Shown here: positions 23,913 through 31,482 of the stretch, piece by piece
Numbering within the stretch: position 1 is the stretch's first letter
How the letters are laid out: each line of letters opens with the position of its first letter
Source of the DNA: a virus
IMG/VR virus record: IMGVR_UViG_3300028840_003110
Coordinates: 1-45,119 of that record
Reading direction: 5' to 3' (one strand)
Length of the DNA stretch: 45,119 nucleotides
Program-made: the position numbers and the translations under genes
The notes under the pieces: model-generated
What the model was told of the DNA's origin: nothing
The model's database searches: none
What the model saw: the letters and a program-made list of their open reading frames with translations, nothing else

Positions 23913-24379
23913 CGGCCGGCAGCCGACGCGCCAGCGGCGACGGCCTCGGTCGCGTCCTGCTCGGCCAGTACCTTCTGCATCGCAGCCGGGAGCAATTCGT
24001 CGACCAGCTCCGGAAGCTTCTCCTGGTGAGCCGTGATCTGCTTCTGCCATTGTGGCGTGAGTTTCTTGACGACGGTGTCAAGGATCACCTGGGCCATGGC
24101 GTCGAGCTGCTTCGTGCCCTTGGTGAGCGCAGCCGCCAGGCTGGCCTCGCGTTTCTGGTGGTGCTCGTTGAGGGCCTGGCAGAACGTGTCGAGGTCATGG
24201 CCCTCGCGCATCTGGAGGTTCTTGGTGAAGGCCGTCTGCCCCCGCATCCAGGTGATGCTGACAATGCGGTGGCCTTTCGGGGTGACGCTCGGGTGCTCGG
24301 CGACTTCGACAATGTCGTCTATGTCGACGTAGCACCGGTGTCCGTGCTCATTCAGAAGGGGGGTGGGGTAGAGTTTCAT
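23909..24379 (-). CDS. Minus-strand hypothetical protein, 156 aa
   Basis: ATG at 24379, with GGAG about 8 nt upstream on the minus strand. The first 60 residues read as a small beta-rich domain (YVDIDDIVEVAEHPSVTPKG, 'HRIVSITWMRGQTAFTKNLQ'), the rest as long helices (FCQALNEHHQKREASLAAAL, 'VVKKLTPQWQKQITAHQEKL') and an Ala-rich end. No family is recognised. The gene is alone on this strand, between the fibre and packaging modules; its stop overlaps the LamG gene by 4 bp. The bias of its codons supports it as real. Confidence 0.75.
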   Translation of the reverse strand: MKLYPTPLLNEHGHRCYVDIDDIVEVAEHPSVTPKGHRIVSITWMRGQTAFTKNLQMREGHDLDTFCQALNEHHQKREASLAAALTKGTKQLDAMAQVILDTVVKKLTPQWQKQITAHQEKLPELVDELLPAAMQKVLAEQDATEAVAAGASAAGR

Positions 24380-24427
24380 GCTCGAGCTCCAAAAGGGGAT
24401 CGGGATTCATGGACGTCGCGATTGTAG

Positions 24428-24456
24428 TTGACAGCGGGCGCGGATGCTACTACATG
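24428..24456 (+). promoter_or_regulatory. Candidate promoter upstream of the packaging module
   Basis: A perfect TTGACA (24428-24433) is followed after exactly 17 nt by TACATG (24451-24456, 3 of 6 to consensus). It sits in the divergent gap 24380-24497, pointing at the packaging genes. The -10 is weak, so the call rests mostly on the -35 and the position. Confidence 0.45.
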
Positions 24457-24497
24457 GGGCCCTGGGGTCCGTCCAGCCCCACATGGAGACCCGGCTC

Positions 24498-25085
24498 ATG
24501 GACCAGCTCAGACTCGCAACACTCGAGGCGAACGACCCGACCTTCGCGGACGACCTCAAGAAAAGCTACCCGCACGTCGACGCGATGGCGGGGTGGCTGC
24601 GTTCGCAGGGGTGGACTGTGAAAATCGGCCCCCGGAAGCAGCGGCCCAGCGTGAAGCAGATGGACGGGTTCCAGGATTGGGACCTTGAGATCAGCGGGCG
24701 CATTGAGATCAAGCGGAAGGGGTGGGACTTCACGTGTGCGGCCGACTACGGGCTGTCGACAGGGAGGGCGATACCGTTCCCCACGGTGATCGTTTGCCCG
24801 CTCCACGAGTGGGAAAAGGCCGATCCCAAGCCGGTGGGGCACATCATTACGAGCCACGACCTCAAGGCGTTTGTGGAGGTGAAGACACGCACGGCGATGG
24901 CGTGGAACAAGGTGCAGAGATGGGACGAGGAGAAGGGGCGAGAGGGGACGTTCCTCGAGTGTCCTACGCTCCTGTGTCGTTTCGGGCCACTGCCGCCCGC
25001 GGTGGCCGAGGAATTCAAGCGGCTCACGGATGAGCAAGAAAAAAACGACCAAGAAGGGGAGCGCCAAGAAGGGGCGCACGAATAA
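24498..25085 (+). CDS. PD-(D/E)XK-like nuclease or packaging-associated protein, 195 aa
   Basis: I chose ATG 24498 because GGAG lies 9 nt upstream; in-frame ATGs at 24444 and 24483 have no site. The region 'DGFQDWDLEISGRIEIKRKG' gives D62-x7-E70-I-K72, the spacing of the PD-(D/E)XK nuclease core, followed by 'WDFTCAADYGLSTGRAIPFP' and 'TVIVCPLHEWE'. The DNA-cutting role is inferred from that motif. The C-terminus is charged. It overlaps the next gene by 56 bp and lies directly before the terminase genes, so a role in packaging or resolving branched DNA is plausible. Confidence 0.55.
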   Translation: MDQLRLATLEANDPTFADDLKKSYPHVDAMAGWLRSQGWTVKIGPRKQRPSVKQMDGFQDWDLEISGRIEIKRKGWDFTCAADYGLSTGRAIPFPTVIVCPLHEWEKADPKPVGHIITSHDLKAFVEVKTRTAMAWNKVQRWDEEKGREGTFLECPTLLCRFGPLPPAVAEEFKRLTDEQEKNDQEGERQEGAHE

Positions 25086-25614
25086 GAAGAGGGTCCGCAC
25101 GCCCGTCGAGAAGGCGGAGGACCTGGACAAGCGGGTTCAGAACCGCCTGGCCCAGGTCGAAGCCGACGAGAGCGAGGCCCTGACGAACCTCCAGGCACTG
25201 TCTGACAGCTGGGGCGCCGACACCGAGACTCCCCTCCGAAAAGCCGCTAGAGCCGTTCTAACGGATTTCAGGGTATCAGAGCACTTCGATCGCTCATTCG
25301 CGGAGCTACGGGCCACCCTGGCGGCTGCACAGGCCGCTACGCTGCGTCTGCTCACCAGCAACATCCCCAAACACCAATCCCAGGGTCTGCGGGCCCTGAG
25401 CAATCTCACGAACCAGATGCTTCGCCGGCGGGAGCAGGACGTCGAGATCGTGAAGGCGGCGTTGCAGGCGTCCGCGGTCGCGACCTACGAGCAGTTCCGG
25501 GCGACGCTGGACCGGGCTCAGGGCCAGACCGGAAGCGTGGAGCAGCTCAACCGGGAGCTCGCTGCGGAGAGCGGCCCGCCGCCGACCAGCGCTCAGACTG
25601 GCGACAAGGGGTAG
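25030..25614 (+). CDS. Candidate small terminase subunit, 194 aa
   Basis: ATG at 25030, inside the end of the upstream gene; the ribosome-binding site is weak. The N-terminus is strongly basic (MSKKKTTKKGSAKKGRTNKK). The rest is helical with coiled-coil-like spacing ('EDLDKRVQNRLAQVEADE', 'FDRSFAELRATLAAAQAA', 'IVKAALQASAVATYEQFR'). It stops 6 bp before the large terminase. Small terminases are usually poorly conserved, DNA-binding, oligomeric and placed here; that context is the main evidence. No helix-turn-helix is obvious. Confidence 0.5.
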   Translation: MSKKKTTKKGSAKKGRTNKKRVRTPVEKAEDLDKRVQNRLAQVEADESEALTNLQALSDSWGADTETPLRKAARAVLTDFRVSEHFDRSFAELRATLAAAQAATLRLLTSNIPKHQSQGLRALSNLTNQMLRRREQDVEIVKAALQASAVATYEQFRATLDRAQGQTGSVEQLNRELAAESGPPPTSAQTGDKG

Positions 25615-25620
25615 TGTCGA

Positions 25621-27384
25621 GTGCCCAAGCTGAGCCGAGCCGATCGGGAGTATCTGCACCGACGGGCCCGAGTATTCACAGACGACGAGCGTCAAGAATA
25701 CAAGGCGTGCAGCCCGTACATGGGGGTGGCGGGGTTTCGGCGGTTCTGTGAGCGGCACTGCAAGATCCAGGACAAGGACACGCTCGAGATCCTGCCGTTC
25801 GTCTGGTTCGTGGGCCAGGAGATCATCGCCGGCGACCTGGTCGCGTACACGTGGCTCTGGCTGCTGAAGGGCCGGCAGCTGGGGATCACCTGGCTGATCG
25901 CGGCGTACGTGCTCTGGCGGATCACATATCACAACCTGATGACGGTCTCGGTGTTGTTTCAGGAGCGGAAGTACGCGGAGGCGTTCATTTACCGGATCCG
26001 GTTCATGCGCAACCGGTTGCCACGCGTCTTCCGGAAGGAGATCACAACCGACAACAAGCAGCAGCTCGAGTTCAAGGCTGACGAGAACGAGGGGGAGATC
26101 CTGGCCCTGGTCGGGTCGGCCAAGGCGGGCCGGTCGTTGACGGGCGACATCGTCATCATCGACGAGGCGGATTATGTCGAGGGGCTTGACGAGACCATGC
26201 AGGCTTTGATCCCGATGCTGTCGGGGAAGGAGGCCCGCCGCGGGCAGCTGATCGGGCTGTCGACGGCGTCGGGCCCGGGGGGGCGGTTTCACGACACATG
26301 GGTCGAAACCTACGGGGAGTTCGGTGAGAAGCTGGAGAAGATAGACGAAGTAAGGGACAGTGAGAACAACTTGCTCGCCCAGAGCGGGACGGGGCCCAGC
26401 GGGTTCAAGGCTGTGTTTTTGTCGTGGCGTTGTCGGGCGGGACGCGACGACGCCTGGTACGCGGAGCAGGACAAGCTGCTAACGAAAGCGGGCGGGCCCA
26501 AGGCCACGAAGCGAGAGCACCCGAACACGCCGGAGGAGGCGTTCGAGTACGCGGCGGGGAGGATCTACGGGGCGTTCCACCGGTTCCAGCACGTCGGAGA
26601 CATCGACATCCCGACGACGGCCGAGCGATACCGGGCGATCGACTGGGGCCAGACGGAGAGCCCGTTCGTGTGCTTGTGGATCGCGCACGTGCCTGGGGAT
26701 CCCGCCCTCCTGGTCTCGCCGAAGTGTCCGAACACGGTCCGCGAGATGCTCGCCTACCGGTACGACCCGGACAAGCCGGACGAGATCCTCAAGACGGACG
26801 ACCACTGCCCGGACGCTCTGCGCTATGCGGTTGTCACTTACGATCTGAAAGGCCTGGTGTACGTCTACCGCGAGGAGTACATCGAGGATCCGGTCGGCAG
26901 GGACGAGACCGTTGCCAGCCTGGGCGTGAAGATGCACGAGAAATCAGGCTGGGAGCAGGATCCGGACGCTCGGGACGCGTGGGTACCCGGTCGCTTCGCC
27001 GAGCTCTATGATGGAACAGTGGCCGATCGCAGCTGGGGCCTGGTCATTCAGAGCCTCAACAAGATGAACCTGTCGATCCAGGGCCACAAAGCGATCAAGC
27101 GACCCAGCGGGAAGCCCGATAAGAGTGCCAGGAAGCACCTCGAGGCGTTCGACGCGGCGAAGGGGGAGGTGAAGGACGGAATTGAGCTTGTGCGGCTGTT
27201 GGTAGCTGGTACCATACGGCTCGACGAGCGAATCGAAGTCGATCGCGGCAAGGTCGCTCTGGCGATACTTCGGGAGGACGCAGCGGGTCCGCGTGTGGCA
27301 GCAAGCCTGGAGCGTCGCAGCATGTATCTGCTCGCCCAGCGCGTGCTCAAAGCCTCACGAAAGAAAACACGCAAGAAGGGATAA
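25621..27384 (+). CDS. terL: Terminase large subunit (ATPase and nuclease), 587 aa
   Basis: The genome-packaging motor. GTG start at 25621. The ATPase has Walker A-like KGRQLGIT (83-90), Walker B VIIDEADYV (DEAD at 181-184) and a coupling motif STASGPGG (214-221). The nuclease begins with 'YRAIDWGQTES' (Asp 341). Oddly, the segment that usually ends the protein ('VSPKCPNTVREMLAYRYDPD', then DDHCPDALRYAV at about 393-404) comes only about 50 residues later. It is followed by the usual middle piece 'GLVYVYREEYI', and the true C-terminus lacks any D-H-x-x-D-A-L motif. The total length is normal. An intrinsic terminator follows the gene. Confidence 0.9.
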   Translation: MPKLSRADREYLHRRARVFTDDERQEYKACSPYMGVAGFRRFCERHCKIQDKDTLEILPFVWFVGQEIIAGDLVAYTWLWLLKGRQLGITWLIAAYVLWRITYHNLMTVSVLFQERKYAEAFIYRIRFMRNRLPRVFRKEITTDNKQQLEFKADENEGEILALVGSAKAGRSLTGDIVIIDEADYVEGLDETMQALIPMLSGKEARRGQLIGLSTASGPGGRFHDTWVETYGEFGEKLEKIDEVRDSENNLLAQSGTGPSGFKAVFLSWRCRAGRDDAWYAEQDKLLTKAGGPKATKREHPNTPEEAFEYAAGRIYGAFHRFQHVGDIDIPTTAERYRAIDWGQTESPFVCLWIAHVPGDPALLVSPKCPNTVREMLAYRYDPDKPDEILKTDDHCPDALRYAVVTYDLKGLVYVYREEYIEDPVGRDETVASLGVKMHEKSGWEQDPDARDAWVPGRFAELYDGTVADRSWGLVIQSLNKMNLSIQGHKAIKRPSGKPDKSARKHLEAFDAAKGEVKDGIELVRLLVAGTIRLDERIEVDRGKVALAILREDAAGPRVAASLERRSMYLLAQRVLKASRKKTRKKG

Positions 27385-27404
27385 CCTCGGCGGTCCGGGT
27401 GCAG

Positions 27405-27437
27405 ACGGCGCGTCGGTGATGAGCCGCGCCGTTTTTT
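27405..27437 (+). terminator. Intrinsic terminator after the large terminase
   Basis: ACGGCGCG (27405-27412) pairs with CGCGCCGT (27425-27432) over a 12-nt loop and runs into six T (27432-27437). It separates the packaging genes from the next module; the following ribosome-binding site (AAGGAGC) starts about 10 nt later. Confidence 0.85.
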
Positions 27438-27459
27438 CGTGCGCGGAAGGAGCTCTGTC

Positions 27460-27849
27460 ATGGACTCATTCGCGTATGCCGTCGCCCAGGATTGGAAGGT
27501 CCTCTGGAACGCCAACGCCTACGGGACGCTCGAGTACTCGAGCGGCATTCGTCTGATCGGCTCCCCCGCCCGCAACCGCAACGCCTACGCGGCGGAATGC
27601 AAGTACTCCATCACCAGCAGCGACACCGACGACACCCAGTTCTATGTCTACAGCTGCCCGGACGGCGACACGGACGACCGGAGCTCGGACGCGCTGGACA
27701 CGTTCGTCGTGGCCACCAGCGGGGGTGACAAGAAGAACACGTTCATGGTGTTCGCGGAGCTCGCGGGGAGCGGTTTCTGTCTCGGGATCATGTCGATCGG
27801 GTCGACGACTGACATGGTCATCACGCTGAGCTACCGGCTGCTGCGGTAG
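27460..27849 (+). CDS. Hypothetical structural-like protein, 129 aa
   Basis: ATG at 27460 after AAGGAGC. A beta-rich protein ('WKVLWNANAYGTLEYSSG', 'CKYSITSSDTDDTQFYVYSC', 'DALDTFVVATSGGDKKNTF', 'GSTTDMVITLSYRLLR') with no membrane segment or signal peptide. The pattern resembles small virion or decoration proteins, but I cannot assign a family. It contains an 18-bp perfect palindrome (27527-27544) in codons L-E-Y-S-S. Confidence 0.65.
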   Translation: MDSFAYAVAQDWKVLWNANAYGTLEYSSGIRLIGSPARNRNAYAAECKYSITSSDTDDTQFYVYSCPDGDTDDRSSDALDTFVVATSGGDKKNTFMVFAELAGSGFCLGIMSIGSTTDMVITLSYRLLR

Positions 27850-27858
27850 GAGCTGCGT

Positions 27859-28542
27859 ATGCGACCCAGGCTAATCACGCGCCGCACGCCGGCGATGCAC
27901 ATCCCCAGGATCCTGCGCCCGTGGCTGTCCGCTTACGTCGTGTTCGACTGGCGGAGCGGCGACACGAATCGCGTGTGGCATTGGGCCCCCGACACCGGCG
28001 CCACCATGAAGACCATCACGCAGGTGGATCCCTGGTCAGCGAACGAGGGCGGGCGATACGTCGAGCTGAGTGACGCTGACTGTAACATCGCAACCGAGGC
28101 CGTCGCGGAGAGCCACAGCTTCGGGACCATCGCGTGTCTGTTCAAGCCGTTGACGTTCGCCGGCAACAACTTCGTGTTCGGCGAGAGCAGCGTGGCGTAT
28201 ACCGTCCTGGGGTACACGATCAACGATGTGACGGTTCAGTTCGTGCGAAACCTGAAGGTTGTGGGTAACAAGTCGGTCAATGCGAGCGTCACGGCCGGCG
28301 AGTGGCACCTGTACATTGCGGATTGGGGTGACGCCGGCACTCGGCTGTTCCTGGACGGGCGCCACGTGGACACCGACTCGACGGTGGGGGACAACGACGC
28401 CAATACTCTGACGGTTCGTCTCGGCAACGCGGCGGGCTCGTTCGGCGACAACCAGGTCGCGTTTTTCGCGATGTGGGACCAGCAGATCGGGGAGAGGGTG
28501 AACCATGTGTTGAGGCAGACGAGGATGAGGGCAGCGGCTTAG
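27859..28542 (+). CDS. LamG/ConA-like protein, 227 aa
   Basis: ATG at 27859, 9 bp after the preceding stop, with AGGAGC upstream. It carries a LamG-like jelly-roll pattern: 'GRYVELSDADCNIATEAV', 'GTIACLFKPLTFAGNNFVFG', 'AGEWHLYIADWGDAGTRLFL', then the strand-turn pair 'DGRHVDTDSTVGD' and 'TVRLGNAAGSFGDNQVAFF'. The 'GEWH..Y..DWGDAGTRLFLDG' motif is characteristic. Likely glycan binding and possibly virion-attached. It is the second LamG-type gene in the window (see 23211-23912), with little direct sequence similarity. Confidence 0.7.
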   Translation: MRPRLITRRTPAMHIPRILRPWLSAYVVFDWRSGDTNRVWHWAPDTGATMKTITQVDPWSANEGGRYVELSDADCNIATEAVAESHSFGTIACLFKPLTFAGNNFVFGESSVAYTVLGYTINDVTVQFVRNLKVVGNKSVNASVTAGEWHLYIADWGDAGTRLFLDGRHVDTDSTVGDNDANTLTVRLGNAAGSFGDNQVAFFAMWDQQIGERVNHVLRQTRMRAAA

Positions 28543-28557
28543 TGAAGGAGAGCAACC

Positions 28558-28914
28558 GTGTCAAAATCGGAGACGAGCGGCCCCCGAGCTTTCAGCGGCT
28601 GGGCCGGCGGTGACTGGGCGAAAATCGTGGTAGTCCTGCTGATGGGGGGCGCGATCGGTTCCGGAGGCACGATCGTAGGCAATAAGAGCAACGGCGGCGG
28701 GCTCACGCGCGACGACGTGAAGGGCCAGGTCAAGGAGTCCTGCTTGTACAAGGAGGACCGCGCGGTGATCCGCGGCGACCTGGCCAGGAACGAGCTCGCC
28801 TTGAAGGAGTTGAGCAACCGGGTAAGCGACCTGACGAGGAGTTGGGACGAGACCCGCGGCCGGCTCGAGTTGGTGATCGAGAATCAGCTGGGGCCAGGTG
28901 GAGGCAACCCATGA
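28558..28914 (+). CDS. Membrane protein with coiled-coil domain; candidate inner-membrane spanin, 118 aa
   Basis: GTG start at 28558 with GGAG upstream. One membrane helix near the N-terminus ('WAKIVVVLLMGGAIGSGGTI', about 20-42) is followed by a soluble, heptad-like helix ('NELALKELSNRVSDLTRSWD', 'ETRGRLELVIENQLG'). This N-in/C-out layout, overlapped by a short exported Cys-containing protein, is that of Rz/Rz1-type spanin pairs that fuse inner and outer membranes at lysis. The assignment rests on architecture only; no family motif is seen. Confidence 0.55.
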   Translation: MSKSETSGPRAFSGWAGGDWAKIVVVLLMGGAIGSGGTIVGNKSNGGGLTRDDVKGQVKESCLYKEDRAVIRGDLARNELALKELSNRVSDLTRSWDETRGRLELVIENQLGPGGGNP

Positions 28915-29060
28915 GGATCCTGAAGGTTTGTGTTGCCATTGTGGCGGTAGCCCTGTTCACCGGGGCGACCTGCACGTGGCAGATGCCGCCAGACTGGAAT
29001 TGTGTACCAGTCGAGGGCGGCGGCTTTGAGTGCATCTGGGAGATTGACGAGCTTCCGTAG
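28911..29060 (+). CDS. Short exported Cys-containing peptide; candidate outer spanin (lipoprotein-like), 49 aa
   Basis: ATG at 28911 overlaps the upstream stop (ATGA). The first 22 residues form a signal sequence (MRILKVCVAIVAVALFTGATC). A Cys at the end of the hydrophobic run could be lipidated, but the preceding residues (GAT) are not a canonical lipobox. The rest is short, with Trp and Cys residues (WQMPPDWNCVPVEGGG, 'ECIWEIDELP'). It pairs with 28558-28914 in the way of o-spanin genes. An intrinsic terminator follows. Confidence 0.5.
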   Translation: MRILKVCVAIVAVALFTGATCTWQMPPDWNCVPVEGGGFECIWEIDELP

Positions 29061-29135
29061 CTAACGCGCGGCGGACGCTGGGCGGCGGATCTCGGACCCC
29101 CGCCGTCAAGGCTGCACCCTTCAAGCGTCTGTGCA

Positions 29136-29173
29136 GAGGCGCTGGGGACTGGTTCCTCAGCGCCTCGTTTTTT
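29136..29173 (+). terminator. Intrinsic terminator before the portal gene
   Basis: GAGGCGCTG (29136-29144) and CAGCGCCTC (29158-29166) form a 9-bp stem with a 13-nt loop, followed by GTTTTTT (29167-29173). It closes the lysis-like cassette. The rest of 29061-29184 holds no gene. The portal gene starts 12 nt after the T-tract. Confidence 0.85.
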
Positions 29174-29184
29174 GGGGGTAGGTC

Positions 29185-31461
29185 ATGCTGCACCAAGAGT
29201 CCGGTATCGACGAACGGGTGGTGCGTGGGCGAAGCGAAGCGCCGATTCCCCCGGTTTATGAGCTGGACTGGACCGACCCGGCGAACATGGACGACGCCGA
29301 GCTCCTCGCGTTCGGCAACGGCCAGTACCGCGCCGGCAAGATGCGCCGGTACCACTGGGAAGCGAGAGCGGCGGAGCGCCTGGCCTGGGCTCGAGGTCAT
29401 CAGGATCTGGTCTGGGACGACCACACCAAGGACCTGGTCGAGGAGCACGACAATACGCCGATGGACCAGCGTGATCAGATTTGGATCAACCGCATGCGCG
29501 GGGCGATCCTGACCATGATTTCGCTGACGGTCGCGCAGCCGATGACCTGGCACGTGAACGCGGTGACGACCGACGACGCCGACATCTTCGGGGCTGACGT
29601 CGGCGAGGATCTGCTGCGTTACTACTGGACGGTGGGCGACACACTCACCAGACTGATCGACGCGGCGTGGATGCTGTTCGCGGCGAACGTCGTCTTCATC
29701 AAACCGGTGTGGGATCCGTTCCGGGGGTTCGCCAAGCAGTACGGTCCCAATCAGATCCTCGGTCCTGACAGCGGAGCGACGGACGAGGCTGACAAGCAAC
29801 GCGGGGTAGTCAACCGGGTCCGCAAGTGGGTGAGCAGGCGCCGGCCGGCTGCGGAGAAGTCTGTCGACGCCAGTGGCAACCTCACGCTCCCAGGCGGAGA
29901 CATCTACTTCGATTTCGCCTGGCCGTTCGACGTGACCGAGCCCCAGCATTGTGCCAGCGAACGGCAGGCGGCGTGGCTGATGGACTCGAGGTTCCGGCCG
30001 GTCGAGTACGTCCGGAACAAGTGGCCCGACACGGCCTCCGACGTCATGCCGACGAACCGCGACCAGGAGTTTTACAACCGGTTCCGGGAGCAGTTCGGCG
30101 ATCTGTCACGGATCGGCGCCGAGACGCATTCGACGCTGACGCCACCCGACGAGGTTCTCGTCCACGAAATCTGGAGGCCTCGGCTGCCCCAGTGTCCGGA
30201 GGGGGCGAAGATCGTCCACACCGAGGATCGAGTACTCGAGAAGGGACCGCACCCGTACCTGCACGGGGAGATCCCGCTGATCGGCGTGAGGGCAAGCCCC
30301 GAGCCGGAGTACTTCAGGCCCTCGGGTGTTGGCGAGGACATGATGCAGGCGCAGCGGGCGATGAATCGCTCGCGGTCGGCCCAGCAGGGGGTATTGCACT
30401 TCGCGGTGGATCCGCGGTTCCTGTACGAGAAAGACTCCGGCTTCCCGGAAGACGGACTGACGCCAGGGCCCAAGGCCATCGGGATGAAGCCGGACAAGCT
30501 TCACTCTGTGAAGTACCTCGAGACTCCGCCTCTGCCCGCGGGCGTGAACCACTTCGATGCGCTGTTGGCCCGCGACTTCGACGACGTCGCCGGTGTGCAT
30601 CGCAGCACGACCGGACGCAGCGAGAGTGCCCAGCAGAGCGGAAAGCACGCGCAGCTGATGTTCCAGGCGGACGTGAGGCAGCAAGCGCCGTCGAGGATCC
30701 TCATGGAGCAGGCGTTCGCCAAGGCGGGCCTCCAGGCCTTGTGGCTCGCGTGGGAGTTCGTGAGCGAGGAGCGTGCGACGCCGATCGTGGGCCCGGACGG
30801 CCGGCTCAAGATCCTCAAATGGAAGGGGCGGGACCTGAGCTCCCAGGAGCCATTCGGACCGTTCGCCTGGAACGTGCGTTGCGAGCTGCAACCGATCGAG
30901 AACCTGGGGGAGACGCTCGCGAAGCTGCGCTACATGCAAGAAGGCGGGTGGCTGACGCCGGAGAATCCCCACCATCGGGCGTTCGTCATGCGCATGCTCA
31001 CGGGCCAGATGCCCACGGGCACGGAGATCGGCGAGGAGCACCGGACGAACGCCAGGGCGGAGCACGAAACGATTGTCGAGGGGAAACCCGTCCCGGTACC
31101 GCTGGGCGACGACGACCAGGTCCACCTCGAGGAGCACTATCAGTTCACGACCAAGGTTCGGTACCGCGACGCGGTCGAGCGAGATCCCGACGTCGAGGTA
31201 GCGATGCAGTGGCACATAGCGGAGCACCAGTTCAACGAGGCGGACAAGGCGAACCGCGCCAAGGCGATCGCCTCGCGTGTCCAGGCGGAGCTGGTGAAGG
31301 AGTACGGCTTGCGGGTGCAGCCCAGAGCGCCGGCAGCCGCGGGACCTGGCGGTGCGCCGGGTGCCCCGCGGGCTCTACCGGTGGGCGGTGCCCCGCGGCC
31401 TCCAGGTGGCAATGGGACGTCGAACCCGGTCGCGCGTCCCGCGTTGCCAAGGATGACGTAA
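29185..31461 (+). CDS. Portal protein, 758 aa
   Basis: ATG at 29185 with GGGGGTAGG upstream. A long, helix-rich protein with 'HDNTPMDQRDQIWINRMRGA', 'LRYYWTVGDTLTRLIDAAW', 'GDIYFDFAWPFDVTEPQHCA', 'DVMPTNRDQEFYNRFREQFG' and 'GEDMMQAQRAMNRSRSAQQG', the wing, clip and stem order of large phage portals. The 758 residues are close to P22-type portals (about 725). It would form the dodecameric DNA gate at one vertex. The position between a terminator and scaffold/capsid genes is normal. The C-terminus is Pro/Gly/Ala-rich. I infer this from size, style and context, without one decisive motif. Confidence 0.8.
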   Translation: MLHQESGIDERVVRGRSEAPIPPVYELDWTDPANMDDAELLAFGNGQYRAGKMRRYHWEARAAERLAWARGHQDLVWDDHTKDLVEEHDNTPMDQRDQIWINRMRGAILTMISLTVAQPMTWHVNAVTTDDADIFGADVGEDLLRYYWTVGDTLTRLIDAAWMLFAANVVFIKPVWDPFRGFAKQYGPNQILGPDSGATDEADKQRGVVNRVRKWVSRRRPAAEKSVDASGNLTLPGGDIYFDFAWPFDVTEPQHCASERQAAWLMDSRFRPVEYVRNKWPDTASDVMPTNRDQEFYNRFREQFGDLSRIGAETHSTLTPPDEVLVHEIWRPRLPQCPEGAKIVHTEDRVLEKGPHPYLHGEIPLIGVRASPEPEYFRPSGVGEDMMQAQRAMNRSRSAQQGVLHFAVDPRFLYEKDSGFPEDGLTPGPKAIGMKPDKLHSVKYLETPPLPAGVNHFDALLARDFDDVAGVHRSTTGRSESAQQSGKHAQLMFQADVRQQAPSRILMEQAFAKAGLQALWLAWEFVSEERATPIVGPDGRLKILKWKGRDLSSQEPFGPFAWNVRCELQPIENLGETLAKLRYMQEGGWLTPENPHHRAFVMRMLTGQMPTGTEIGEEHRTNARAEHETIVEGKPVPVPLGDDDQVHLEEHYQFTTKVRYRDAVERDPDVEVAMQWHIAEHQFNEADKANRAKAIASRVQAELVKEYGLRVQPRAPAAAGPGGAPGAPRALPVGGAPRPPGGNGTSNPVARPALPRMT

Positions 31462-31482
31462 GCGGCCGAACGGAGCAGAGTC

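Noticed and set aside
25039-25045. A7 run (A AAA AAC in the upstream frame) as a -1 programmed frameshift site
   Set aside because: A -1 shift from the upstream gene would not enter the small-terminase frame, which needs +1; that gene has its own ATG at 25030.
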